A stretch of DNA of 64,000 nucleotides from positions 1,295,874 to 1,359,873 of the forward strand of contig NZ_JAGEMN010000001.1 of the NCBI RefSeq assembly GCF_017921835.1. The letters run 5' to 3'. The DNA comes from Sporosarcina sp. 6E9 (GTDB lineage: Bacteria > Bacillota > Bacilli > Bacillales_A > Planococcaceae). Below, in pieces: positions 8,188 to 16,443 of the stretch. A program made the translations under genes and the position numbers. Each line of letters starts with the position of its first letter. Positions within the stretch are counted from its first letter, which is position 1. The notes under the pieces are model-generated. The model ran no database searches. It saw nothing but the letters and a program-made list of their open reading frames with translations, and was not told the DNA's origin.

Positions 8188-9141
8188 TTAACTGACAGTT
8201 GCTCTCAGTGCATCGCGCACCCATGCATTATTTTCATAAGAAGTCCGACGCAAATTGAGCCTGGCCTCCGATCTAGGTCCATTATTTCGAATTATCTTCA
8301 AAAACTCGCTCCAATCAGGTTGTTGATAGGACCACAAGTTAGCTTTTTCATCAAAATGAATCGTTGAATCCGGAATCGTCAATCCAAGCGATAAAATTCG
8401 TGGAATGTATTTATCAAAAAACAATTGTCTGAATTCCTCATTTGTCTTGGTGCGTATTTTATATTTAATCGTTAAATCTTGTTTTGATGAGCCTGTCGTT
8501 TCTTTACTTGCAGGTCCAAAAAACATTAATAATGCTTCCCACCAACGATTCAAAGCTTCTTGAATCATTTCTTTTTGCTCGGCGGTTCCTTCTACTAATG
8601 CGAGAATGATAGATTCACCGTGTTGTGCATGAAACACTTCCTCAGCACAAATACGCTTCAAAGCCCTTGCGTACGGTCCATAAGAAGCTCTTAGCATATC
8701 TGTTTGTGTAATAATTGCCGCCCCGTCAACGAGCCAGCCAATAATCCCGGCATCCGCCCATGTTTTTGTTTCCATATGGAAGACATTATGAAACTTTAAA
8801 TCGCCGTTAAACAAATCCTGCATTAAATCTCCGCGATTTTTACCATAGGGTGCAAGAAGATCTTCTGTTACCCGAAGTAGTAATTGACCATGCCCCATTT
8901 CATCCTGTACTTTCGCCATGATTCCTAATTTCCGATAAAGTGATGGCGCCCTAGGTACCCACTCCTTTTCCGGAAGTGCCCCCATGATTTCACTCATCCC
9001 GTGCATGGATATTAACTTGATCAACGTCAATCTATACTCATCCGGCATCCAGTCATCCGCTTCTATCTTCTCATCCGCTTCTATTCGCGCCATAAAATGC
9101 GCTAATCGTTCATCATCGGCAGTATTTAGCATACTCGTCAA
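8188..9141 (-). CDS. paaA: Phenylacetyl-CoA epoxidase catalytic subunit PaaA
   Basis: A 317-residue ferritin-like di-iron monooxygenase subunit that, with PaaC, inserts one oxygen into the ring of phenylacetyl-CoA. Iron-ligand segments are KVQDEMGHGQLLLR (ExxH) and ICAEEVFHAQHGE (ExxH). The TTG at 9141 is the preferred start because a run of six G lies 8 bp upstream; the next ATG is three codons in. It is first gene of the paa operon, with a sigma-A promoter and operator 45-100 bp upstream. No phenylacetate-CoA ligase (paaK) is present in the window, so the CoA ester must be made by a gene elsewhere. Confidence 0.93.
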   Translation of the reverse strand: MTSMLNTADDERLAHFMARIEADEKIEADDWMPDEYRLTLIKLISMHGMSEIMGALPEKEWVPRAPSLYRKLGIMAKVQDEMGHGQLLLRVTEDLLAPYGKNRGDLMQDLFNGDLKFHNVFHMETKTWADAGIIGWLVDGAAIITQTDMLRASYGPYARALKRICAEEVFHAQHGESIILALVEGTAEQKEMIQEALNRWWEALLMFFGPASKETTGSSKQDLTIKYKIRTKTNEEFRQLFFDKYIPRILSLGLTIPDSTIHFDEKANLWSYQQPDWSEFLKIIRNNGPRSEARLNLRRTSYENNAWVRDALRATVS

Positions 9142-9184
9142 ACTAGATTCCCCCCTTCGATTATCGTATGCACCTAAACTAATC

Positions 9185-9204
9185 CGTATAACACTTTTAT
9201 AACG
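9185..9204 (-). promoter_or_regulatory. Candidate PaaX operator at the paaA promoter
   Basis: On the plus strand the site reads CGTATAACACTTTTATAACG. It differs from the 1119-1138 site at only a few central A/T positions and lies at the identical distance from its -10 box. It would block initiation when bound. Confidence 0.65.
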
Positions 9205-9206
9205 TC

Positions 9207-9235
9207 AGTATATATTACAGTAATACCAATTGCAA
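9207..9235 (-). promoter_or_regulatory. Sigma-A promoter of the paa operon
   Basis: The minus strand has TTGCAA (9230-9235), a 17-bp spacer and TATACT (9207-9212), placing the start of transcription inside the shared 20-bp operator. Confidence 0.7.
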
Positions 9236-9267
9236 GTTAATTCAGATAATGATTGGTTTTTTGGGGA

Positions 9268-9410
9268 AGTCGTTGCGGGGGTGTTTTAGTCGTTTGCGAG
9301 AATGCTTTGGTCGTTTGGGTAGCTGCTATGGTCTTTTAGACGCGTCTTTAGTCACTTCATCGCTTACTATAGTCGTTTGAACGGCGGCTATAGTCGTTTG
9401 AGCTATTTCA
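9268..9410. repeat. Seven-unit degenerate tandem repeat, period about 21 bp
   Basis: Units with consensus AGTCGTTTG followed by about 12 variable bases start at 9268, 9288, 9309, 9330, 9350, 9371 and 9392. Spacings are 20 or 21 bp, so all units face the same side of the helix. No reading frame across it looks coding. It fills the gap between the paaA promoter and the terminator of the next gene. Confidence 0.7.
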
Positions 9411-9412
9411 GC

Positions 9413-9455
9413 ATAAAAAAACCGATACCAAGCGAATTTCATCGCTCATATCGGG
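9413..9455 (-). terminator. Terminator overlapping the end of the DUF2161 gene
   Basis: On the minus strand a CCGATA/TATCGG outer stem with an AGCG/CGCT inner stem is followed by seven T. The 3' end of the coding region lies inside the hairpin. Confidence 0.7.
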
Positions 9456-10152
9456 TTCGTTCATTATAGTATTTAACTAGGTCTGGATATTTTTGCACTT
9501 CAGAAATTCCAGTTTCGTTTATTGTGTAAATTCCTCTGCCGACCCTGTCAAACCAACCATCATAATTTTTATATAGAATTTGATAGGTTTTTTCACCCGT
9601 CCCTATTTCACGTAATGCTTTTGCCGATAACGGACCGTGATGGATCAAACAGCATGCAATGTGAATACAATTTTCCTTATAAGAAGTCATGATTTTCAAC
9701 TTATTGCTTCCACCTATATTAAAATCACCAGTTCTCCCTTTAATTTCTTCTATTAATCGATTCCGTCTTTTTTTACTTTGCTGCATGCTTTTCTTTCGAT
9801 CAAATGGCGTTGGATAATGGATGATTCTTAGTTGCTCCCCATCTGTATTGGGTGAAACGATGATTAAACCAACTTCTAACCTTCTTATCAAATAACAAAT
9901 ATCGCGCCATTTTTGGGAACGAAAACTTAGTTTCGGCTTTGGAATAGCAACATACACTTGGTCAGACAACCGCTGCCTCTTTGTCGCTTGCATGACGAGA
10001 TCCAAGTTTAATCGTAGTTTTAATTCCACAATAATAAGTTCTTCTTCCTTTACCGCAACTACATCACAATCGTTTACTTCGCCGTAAACGTCATATCCTT
10101 CTGAAGTAAAATAATCCTTAACTGGTTTATATAGATCAACTTCATATTTCAT
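9439..10152 (-). CDS. DUF2161 family protein (PD-(D/E)XK-like nuclease fold)
   Basis: A 237-residue protein. The N-terminal third has a nuclease-like core: EVNDCDVVAVKEEELIIVELKLRLNLDL (a D, then ExK), matching the putative PD-(D/E)XK phosphodiesterase family DUF2161. The C-terminal half looks like a winged-helix (HHGPLSAKALREIGTG, then YDGWFDRVGRGIYTINE). Cellular role is unknown. It stands alone between the paa operon and the ger operon, with its own terminator. Family name from memory of sequence pattern. Confidence 0.65.
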   Translation of the reverse strand: MKYEVDLYKPVKDYFTSEGYDVYGEVNDCDVVAVKEEELIIVELKLRLNLDLVMQATKRQRLSDQVYVAIPKPKLSFRSQKWRDICYLIRRLEVGLIIVSPNTDGEQLRIIHYPTPFDRKKSMQQSKKRRNRLIEEIKGRTGDFNIGGSNKLKIMTSYKENCIHIACCLIHHGPLSAKALREIGTGEKTYQILYKNYDGWFDRVGRGIYTINETGISEVQKYPDLVKYYNERTRYER

Positions 10153-10188
10153 AGCAAATCAATCCTTTTTGTTTTTAGATCCGAATAC

Positions 10189-10229
10189 AAAAAAGCTACC
10201 TAATTCCAGACTATGGAATAACGTAGCTT
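10189..10229 (-). terminator. Terminator after the ger operon
   Basis: On the minus strand an AAGCTAC...GTAGCTT stem with an ATTCC/GGAAT inner stem ends in six T, about 40 bp past the gerC-like stop. Confidence 0.7.
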
Positions 10230-10271
10230 AATGCTTATTCTAGCTGATATTCAGATTAGGACAAAACTTTT

Positions 10272-11414
10272 TTACTCAATGGTCTTTTTGAATGATTTTC
10301 TATCTGAATCGAGTTTTGAGATATACACTTTGAGGTTTCTAATCGATTCCTTTGTCAATTCCAACTTGCCGTCTTTATGATGTTTCTTCCATTCTTTCAC
10401 ATCTTTACGATACAGTTTTTCTGAAAAACGATAAATATCAATGTCCTTTTTCAAAGCTTCTTCATAAGTCGCCATAATTTCTTTTTCAACCTCTTTTTTT
10501 ATCTCATTCCGAATTATATCGGTTGTCACATTTTCTCCAATCGTACTGACGGTCGCCCCCAACTTTACTTCAACATCAAACGCCACGTCTCCTAAACTTA
10601 CGATTGGTTCTATTTTAACCTTTACTTTATCAATCACCATTGTAAAATAATTATCATCATCCAACTTAAAGGTGATTTGCCCTCTATTCGTTTCATTCGA
10701 CATCCATTGTATTCCTCGTGCTTCTTCTTCAGTGATGAAGCCCCGAAAAGTATTTGGCGTAACGACACCGACCCCTGATAAAACTGTTGCTTTAACTGAC
10801 TCTTTTGCCGATTTCCAGTTCTCCTCTACCGAAATTAAGGGGATCATCGCTTCATGGCCTGGTTCGTCCAATCCAATCAGTAGATTTCGAATATCTACTG
10901 TCTCGACAAAAGATTCCTGCTCAAAGGAGTTCTGTGGGTCACCAAGTTTAGACAACGTAATTGCTTTATTCAGGACAGGTCTTACTAAAAGGACATCTTC
11001 GACGGGATCTTTAGTCGAATACACCCAAATATGATAGCGTGTATCTTTGAAACGAATAAAAGTATCGATTACTGGATTCAATCGCCCGTTTTTCATCACT
11101 TCTTCAGAGACAACGAGATAAGAAAAATGCCCCCAATAAACCTTTTGATCTATGGAATGGTATAATTCGTGAATTGCCTCATCCATTGTGTCACCACTGG
11201 CATGACCTACTTCTGCCTGTTGGACATCACTATTAGGCTGTTCGGTTTTCCCAATGTTAGCAAAGTTAGCGAACTGCATGTATACATCATATTTACCATC
11301 CTTATAATCAACCCCGATACCATTGATATATAGCATCCTTTCGGGTTGATTTTCATCCCAACAACCAGAAAGGACGATGGTAAGTAACATGATGACAAGT
11401 AATTTTTTATTCAT
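10272..11414 (-). CDS. Ger(x)C family spore germination lipoprotein
   Basis: A 380-residue GerAC-type protein, the lipoprotein subunit of a nutrient germinant receptor in the spore inner membrane. The signal peptide MNKKLLVIMLLTIVLSGC ends in a lipobox (LSGC), followed by the family hallmark WDENQPERMLYINGIGVDYKDG. The C-terminal domain is Lys/Glu-rich as usual (EKLYRKDVKEWKKHH). The ATG overlaps the stop of the A-type gene by 4 bp. It is last of three ger genes. Confidence 0.9.
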   Translation of the reverse strand: MNKKLLVIMLLTIVLSGCWDENQPERMLYINGIGVDYKDGKYDVYMQFANFANIGKTEQPNSDVQQAEVGHASGDTMDEAIHELYHSIDQKVYWGHFSYLVVSEEVMKNGRLNPVIDTFIRFKDTRYHIWVYSTKDPVEDVLLVRPVLNKAITLSKLGDPQNSFEQESFVETVDIRNLLIGLDEPGHEAMIPLISVEENWKSAKESVKATVLSGVGVVTPNTFRGFITEEEARGIQWMSNETNRGQITFKLDDDNYFTMVIDKVKVKIEPIVSLGDVAFDVEVKLGATVSTIGENVTTDIIRNEIKKEVEKEIMATYEEALKKDIDIYRFSEKLYRKDVKEWKKHHKDGKLELTKESIRNLKVYISKLDSDRKSFKKTIE

Positions 11415-12865
11415 TTTTCATCTTCTTTCCTTCTCGTTTTGTCCGTCGGATTTAACATATTCGGACGTTCTTTGTATTGACTAGAAGGTAAGCGGAAAAG
11501 CGTTTCTTTGATGGTTTTCCAGCTTAAATCCGCGTTAATATTCATATAAGGAACTCCGAATATGCGGATGTTCGATAAATAAAGAACTGTACAAAAAACT
11601 GAGATAAGGAATCCGAACATCCCGAAAAACGATGTTAGGAGAATGTAAAAAAGGCGTAATATGCTTACTGCTGTCAAAACTGATTGATTGACTACCGTAG
11701 ATGTTGCAATCATCGAAGTTGCGATGATGACAATCATCGCTGGGCTTGTGATTCCAGCTCGAATGGCGGCGTCTCCAATGATTAGTCCGCCCACGACACC
11801 GATTGTTCCGCCAAGTGCAGTAGGAAGACGTAAACCAGCTTCTCGAAACAATTCAAACATGAATATCATGATGAGCATTTCAAGGACTGAAGGTAAGGGG
11901 AGCCCCGTATTCGATTGTACGACTGTTGCTAATAATAAATGTGGCAGTTGATCTTGATGATATGTTGTTAAGGCGAGCCAAAATGCTGGTAAGCCTATAC
12001 CGATGGTCATCCCTACAATACGCAATAATCGCTCAAAGGAACCATATAGGACGGGTGTCTCATTATCCTCAGTTGTTTTTAAAAGTGTAAACAGATTCAC
12101 AGGTGTAATCATGGCGTAAGCTACCCCGTCAACTAAAATAACAAAGCGTCCGATTGCAAGTGATTGAACCGCATGATCAGCTCGTCCAGTGTAATCAGTT
12201 CTTGGGAAAAGCTTTGCACTTTTGTTCACGCTTTCCATCAGCAAATCGCCGCTAACAACGACATCAGTATCGATACTGTTTAACTGTTTCTGAATACTAG
12301 CCAAAGTTTTTTTACTTGCAATATCGTCAAAATAAAGAAGAGCAACTGTCGTTTGGGATCGTCTTCCAATTTGAAATTTCTCTACGCAAAATGAGTTCGT
12401 CGGGATTCGCTTTCTGATTAAAGCGATATTGATGGAAATATCTTCGATAAAATTATCTCTGGGCCCTCTGACGGGTGCGTTTAAATTTGTATCTTCAGGA
12501 TTTCGATTCGGTTTTTTTACAATATCACTTGAAATAAGAAGGCCGTCATCTTCAAAGTATATAAGCACATTTCCAGTGTACACCAAAGAACCGATGTCTT
12601 TTTTTTCTTCTATCTTTTTCAAACTTGGAATGTGTAATTGTGCGTTGACCACATTTTCTATAGGTTCTTCTTTCAAGTTTCCGATGAATTGTTGAACGCG
12701 TGGGACGATGACTTCGTTCAATTGCTGCTGATTAATCATCGCATCGCATGTAATGAAAACGACATGATATTGATTAAACGTATACGATTGAAACTGGACA
12801 TCCGCGGACTTTCGAAACAGTTTTCTCAAGGAATTGATATCGATTTTATTGTCGGTCGGTTCCAC
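11411..12865 (-). CDS. GerAA-type spore germination protein
   Basis: A 484-residue A subunit of a germinant receptor. It has a soluble N-terminal domain (to about residue 270), then several membrane spans (GMTIGIGLPAFWLAL, ALGGTIGVVGGLIIGDAAI, FFGMFGFLISVF) and a charged C-terminal tail (NPTDKTRRKEDEK). The motif EDISINIALIRKRIPTNSFCVEKFQIGRR is typical. Start is GTG with a weak GGTG site. It lies 27 bp downstream of the B subunit gene and overlaps the C subunit gene. Confidence 0.92.
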   Translation of the reverse strand: MEPTDNKIDINSLRKLFRKSADVQFQSYTFNQYHVVFITCDAMINQQQLNEVIVPRVQQFIGNLKEEPIENVVNAQLHIPSLKKIEEKKDIGSLVYTGNVLIYFEDDGLLISSDIVKKPNRNPEDTNLNAPVRGPRDNFIEDISINIALIRKRIPTNSFCVEKFQIGRRSQTTVALLYFDDIASKKTLASIQKQLNSIDTDVVVSGDLLMESVNKSAKLFPRTDYTGRADHAVQSLAIGRFVILVDGVAYAMITPVNLFTLLKTTEDNETPVLYGSFERLLRIVGMTIGIGLPAFWLALTTYHQDQLPHLLLATVVQSNTGLPLPSVLEMLIMIFMFELFREAGLRLPTALGGTIGVVGGLIIGDAAIRAGITSPAMIVIIATSMIATSTVVNQSVLTAVSILRLFYILLTSFFGMFGFLISVFCTVLYLSNIRIFGVPYMNINADLSWKTIKETLFRLPSSQYKERPNMLNPTDKTRRKEDEK

Positions 12866-12892
12866 ACGGATTCACCATTTTCTGTATAGATT

Positions 12893-13987
12893 TTATGTGC
12901 CAACCTTCTCCACTGATTTCTTTGAAAAGAATGCAACGATGACTAAAAAGAGCGATATTAAAAACAGGAAGCTAAAGGTGATGATTAATAAAGGATCACC
13001 TTTAATCATTAAAAATACACGGTCACTCATAAGAGCCAACGGTAAACATATTAAGAAAAAAACGGGAGCGAGTATTTTCCAAATGCGCTTTTTCTTTCCT
13101 GTCATTTTCAATAAGTCTGCGACAATGAACAAAATTAGCCCGACTCTTATAAATGCCCCTGTTAACCATTGATAAATCGATAAGAAGTCAAAGTGGTCTA
13201 TATACCTTCCAATCGTTCCAATCCCCCATTCTTCGTAGGCGGGATACCGTAGTTTCGCAGCTTCGATGGGACCGAACTCTGTAATGGCACCAATCGTAGG
13301 TCCCATAGTCAACCCCATTAAAATGAATAACATAACGACAAAATGATACCAACGAATGCGGTCTTTTACTTTATGTTGAATGAATAGAAACAACAGAAGC
13401 TCGACAAATCCGGATGCTGGATAGACTGCTGTTTTAAGAATTGGTTGAATGCCATGTTCCAAAAAAGGTTGGAGTAACTCGTAATTTTTAACGCGCAAGT
13501 TTGTAAACGCAATAAAAAAACCAAAAATGACGACCCAAAAGAGAACGAGTACGTTAACCATCGCTATCGTTTGTATGTTTGTAGTGACTAGATGGATGCA
13601 AAGAACTGTGAAAATAATTAACATAGGAAGCATAGGCGTCGTAGGTAAAAAGGTTGCGATAATCCACTGTAATGTCTCTGCCATTGTAAATGCCGCTAGT
13701 ATTAGTAAAAATATAACTGTCATGTAAAGGAATATATTAGTAACAACTTTTCCGACTTTCATTTTCAACCAATCTATAATGGGCTGTTGGTTTGATTTCG
13801 TGTGGATGTAAAGTAGTAAGAATATCCAAGGTAATATCGCAAATGCAGACAACAAAATAGATATCCATGCATCTCTACCTGCCCCAGTTAACAATGATGG
13901 AATGATGGTCACATGATTTTTCAAACCAATCATTGTCATCGACAAGAAAATTACATGTAAAATACTAATCGATCCGCTCTTATTCAT
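12893..13987 (-). CDS. GerAB-type germination permease
   Basis: About 364 residues of the GerB amino-acid-permease-like family (APC superfamily), the ligand-sensing membrane subunit of a germinant receptor. It has about ten hydrophobic spans beginning ISILHVIFLSMTMIGL. I set the start at the ATG at 13987, with GAGGG 7 bp upstream, rather than the upstream reading from 14029. It is first gene of the operon, so the order is B-A-C, not the A-B-C of gerA in B. subtilis. Ligand cannot be predicted. Confidence 0.88.
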   Translation of the reverse strand: MNKSGSISILHVIFLSMTMIGLKNHVTIIPSLLTGAGRDAWISILLSAFAILPWIFLLLYIHTKSNQQPIIDWLKMKVGKVVTNIFLYMTVIFLLILAAFTMAETLQWIIATFLPTTPMLPMLIIFTVLCIHLVTTNIQTIAMVNVLVLFWVVIFGFFIAFTNLRVKNYELLQPFLEHGIQPILKTAVYPASGFVELLLFLFIQHKVKDRIRWYHFVVMLFILMGLTMGPTIGAITEFGPIEAAKLRYPAYEEWGIGTIGRYIDHFDFLSIYQWLTGAFIRVGLILFIVADLLKMTGKKKRIWKILAPVFFLICLPLALMSDRVFLMIKGDPLLIITFSFLFLISLFLVIVAFFSKKSVEKVGT

Positions 13988-14229
13988 ACAAAGACCCTCT
14001 AACGTTTTTGTATAACTTAGTGTGGACAATAAAAGGTGAGATTATAAGTGCTATTATAAAAGTGACTTGTAAGCAGATTTTAATAGTCTGCACGATATTT
14101 TTCTTTTTCATCACTCCTTATCCCCTAGTCCTTTTTTTCACTGTCCGCGTATTTCACAAAAATCAATTTACTTTTTATAAAACTTACAAACCCCCCTCAC
14201 TGTGAACAATCTATGACTTCAATACACTT

Positions 14230-14245
14230 TGTGATTAATATCACA
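14230..14245 (+). promoter_or_regulatory. Fnr/Crp-type binding site upstream of nirK
   Basis: TGTGATTAATATCACA is a perfect TGTGA-N6-TCACA palindrome, the B. subtilis Fnr consensus. Its centre lies 41.5 bp before the start predicted from the -10 box at 14267, the class II activator position. Confidence 0.85.
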
Positions 14246-14266
14246 TTCTCTAATATGTTTTATTCC

Positions 14267-14272
14267 TATACT
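14267..14272 (+). promoter_or_regulatory. -10 box of nirK promoter
   Basis: TATACT without a good -35 box, as expected for an activator-dependent promoter where Fnr replaces the -35 contact. Confidence 0.65.
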
Positions 14273-14315
14273 AAAGATAGTAAAAGAGTCCTAAAACAAA
14301 AAGGAGGCAAGGAAA

Positions 14316-15344
14316 ATGAAAAAAGTATTAGCAGTTGGGTTGTCGGGGATTGTAGTCGCGGTGTTGTTAGCAGGCTGTGGAGATGCTTCAGTTGATATTA
14401 GTAAAGAAAATTCAAGTGTAGCTGCAACAACAGGAACTGAAGAAGCCGTTGAAGTATTTGGACCACACAAAGATTTAAATCAAGAACCTGTTCCATTAAA
14501 AGTTGAGCGTGTTGGTGAACATGAAGTGAATGTTGAAATGACTGCTCAAATTACGGACATTGAAATTGCTAAAGGGAAAATGTATAAAGCATGGACGTTT
14601 AACGGTGAAGCACCTGGCCCATTAGTAGTTGTAAATCAAGGAGACACAATAAACTTCAAATTAGTAAATATCGACCCAGCAATTCCACATAGTATCGATT
14701 TGCACGCAGTTCACACTGCACCGTCTAAAAACTTTGCTGATATTATGCCAAATGAAGATGGAACGTTTACGTATCCAGCGAACTTTCCCGGCGTATTCAT
14801 GTACCACTGTGGCACAGATCCAATCCTTTCCCATATCGCAAACGGTATGCACGGTGTCATTATTGTAAAACCAACAGATGGTTATCCAACAGACAACCTA
14901 GTTGATCGGGAATTTGTAATGATTCAAAACGAATGGTACAAATACAATGACCACGATGCTTTTCTAAATTCTGAACCAGAACATGTTGTTCTATCAACTA
15001 AAGCTTTGAAAGACGGAGACCGCAACACAAACGGGGATACATTTAGCTTAAAAGACGAGCCTTTAGAAGCTAAAGTTGGAGAAAGAATTCGGTTGTATTT
15101 AAATAATATGGGACCCAACGAAGTGAGCTCATTCCATGTTGTCGGAACAATTATGGAAGATGTCTATGTAGATGGCAATCCAGCCAATGTCTTAAAAGGA
15201 ATGCAGACAATCATGTTACCAGCTAGCGGCGGTGCTGTAGTAGAATTCGTAGTGACTGAAGAAGGAAATTACCCAATCCTAACACACCAATTCAAACACG
15301 CAGACAAAGGTGCAATCGCCATATTAAAAGTCACAGCTGAATAA
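14316..15344 (+). CDS. nirK: Copper-containing nitrite reductase (NO-forming), lipoprotein
   Basis: A 342-residue two-cupredoxin protein that reduces nitrite to NO outside the membrane. The signal peptide ends in LLAGC, giving a lipid anchor. Copper ligands are visible: HSIDLHA (type 1 and type 2 His plus the catalytic Asp), MYHCGTDPILSHIANGM (type 1 Cys and His, then Met), FHVVG (second catalytic His) and LTHQFKH (type 2 His). All catalytic residues are present. The ribosome binding site is AAAGGAGG. It is monocistronic, with an Fnr site upstream and a hairpin downstream, so oxygen limitation should induce it. No nor gene is in the window. A non-enzymatic multicopper protein is unlikely. Confidence 0.88.
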   Translation: MKKVLAVGLSGIVVAVLLAGCGDASVDISKENSSVAATTGTEEAVEVFGPHKDLNQEPVPLKVERVGEHEVNVEMTAQITDIEIAKGKMYKAWTFNGEAPGPLVVVNQGDTINFKLVNIDPAIPHSIDLHAVHTAPSKNFADIMPNEDGTFTYPANFPGVFMYHCGTDPILSHIANGMHGVIIVKPTDGYPTDNLVDREFVMIQNEWYKYNDHDAFLNSEPEHVVLSTKALKDGDRNTNGDTFSLKDEPLEAKVGERIRLYLNNMGPNEVSSFHVVGTIMEDVYVDGNPANVLKGMQTIMLPASGGAVVEFVVTEEGNYPILTHQFKHADKGAIAILKVTAE

Positions 15345-15354
15345 GAATCTACCA

Positions 15355-15387
15355 AAAGGGCTAGCCTCAGGGGGAGGAAAGCCCTTT
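15355..15387. terminator. Hairpin between nirK and the convergent YusW-like gene
   Basis: AAAGGGCT/AGCCCTTT inverted repeat in the 45-bp gap between convergent genes. T-runs are short, so efficiency is uncertain. Confidence 0.5.
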
Positions 15388-15389
15388 AA

Positions 15390-15842
15390 CTATTTAGTCA
15401 TCCTTAACTTCTTTGTGTCAAACCCCTTAAATTTAACATCTAACTGTAGACTTTTATAGTCGTTAATCTCAAAAGCCTCAGATGCTTTCTTGATCATATC
15501 TTCATCGTCCATTTCAGGATCAAGTTCAAGCTCCTCAAATATTTTATCTAGTTTCTCCATTGCAGCATTGCCATGCAAATAAAAATCATCTATTTTATTC
15601 TCATACATGGCTTCAGTTTTATCTTTTTTCTCATCATACGTGACTTTCAGTGCTTCTTTCATTTCATTCGTATCGGCAACTACATTCAAAAATGTAAAAC
15701 CATACTTGCTTCCCAAAGAATCCTTGTCTTTCTCATCTTCACCTTCCGTGACGATATTACGGTTACTACAAGCTGCTAGGACAAAAATTGCACAACATAA
15801 TACAATAAAGATTCCTTTAAATCTCTTTTTCAACGCACTCAT
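15390..15842 (-). CDS. YusW-like lipoprotein
   Basis: A 150-residue secreted lipoprotein: positively charged start, hydrophobic core IFIVLCCAIFVLAAC ending in a lipobox, then an acidic linker. The C-terminal half (AMEKLDKIFEELELDPEMDDEDMI, then YKSLQLDVKFKGFDTKKL) matches the YusW-like domain of Bacillus as I remember it. Function unknown. A TTG at 15833 has better spacing to AAGGG than the ATG at 15842, so the true start may be three codons later. Confidence 0.6.
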   Translation of the reverse strand: MSALKKRFKGIFIVLCCAIFVLAACSNRNIVTEGEDEKDKDSLGSKYGFTFLNVVADTNEMKEALKVTYDEKKDKTEAMYENKIDDFYLHGNAAMEKLDKIFEELELDPEMDDEDMIKKASEAFEINDYKSLQLDVKFKGFDTKKLRMTK

Positions 15843-15945
15843 CCCTTCTCAATCATATACCTCATTAATCTAACCGCCCAAGGGATTTGTTATACAAAAA
15901 TTAAAAAGGGAACATCCCCACTAAAGGCGATGCTCTCCTAATTCG

Positions 15946-16422
15946 TCACACAAGTTCTTTAAGTTTATCCGTATATATTGCATGCCAATGTTTCCATTCG
16001 TCTTCTCTTTGGATTGGCTCCCCGTCCAGCAAAGTGATAATAACGTCTAAACAGACATGCCAACCCGCGAGATCTTTTTTAGTTTGCGCGGTTATTGTCT
16101 TCACTTTTTCCAATAATATTAAAGCACATCCTCCGTTTTGGGGATGTAGTTCAAAGCGAATAACATCCCCGAACCAGTCAAACTCCAACACAGAATTTGG
16201 TTCATACACCATGATTTCAAGTTTTTCATCCATAAAATCCGGAATATAAAACGTCATAAAACCGCCTTGCCGAAGGTCTCCTGCTCGGAGTTCATTAAAC
16301 CATTTTTCTAGCTTGTTATTATCCGTGAGCATTGCCCAAACAGCTTCCACTGAATGATTCAAATTTCGTTCCCATTTTACTAAATAACCATTATCAACTT
16401 TATTAATATCTGCAATCATCAT
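15946..16422 (-). CDS. SRPBCC (AHSA1-like) family protein
   Basis: About 158 residues of the START/Bet v1-like AHSA1 group: VKWERNLNHSVEAVWAMLTDNNKLEKWFNE opens the fold and WKHWHAIYTDKLKELV closes it. Such proteins bind small hydrophobic ligands; no substrate is known. I placed the start at 16422 (first of two adjacent ATGs) because AAAGGGG lies just upstream; the reading from 16437 precedes this site. It follows exoA closely (about 20 bp) and is probably co-transcribed. Confidence 0.75.
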   Translation of the reverse strand: MMIADINKVDNGYLVKWERNLNHSVEAVWAMLTDNNKLEKWFNELRAGDLRQGGFMTFYIPDFMDEKLEIMVYEPNSVLEFDWFGDVIRFELHPQNGGCALILLEKVKTITAQTKKDLAGWHVCLDVIITLLDGEPIQREDEWKHWHAIYTDKLKELV

Positions 16423-16443
16423 AGAATCCCCTTTCATTTTTCA

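Larger units (their letters stand above)
13988..14315. other. Divergent intergenic region, ger operon / nirK
   Basis: No gene is seen in these 328 bases. They hold the Fnr-type site and -10 box of nirK on the plus side, and presumably the promoter of the ger operon on the minus side. I found no convincing sigma-G match for the latter. Confidence 0.5.

Noticed and set aside
9268-9410. 21-bp repeat array as a CRISPR array
   Set aside because: The core is 9 bp, the spacing is far too short for repeat-spacer units and no cas genes are present.
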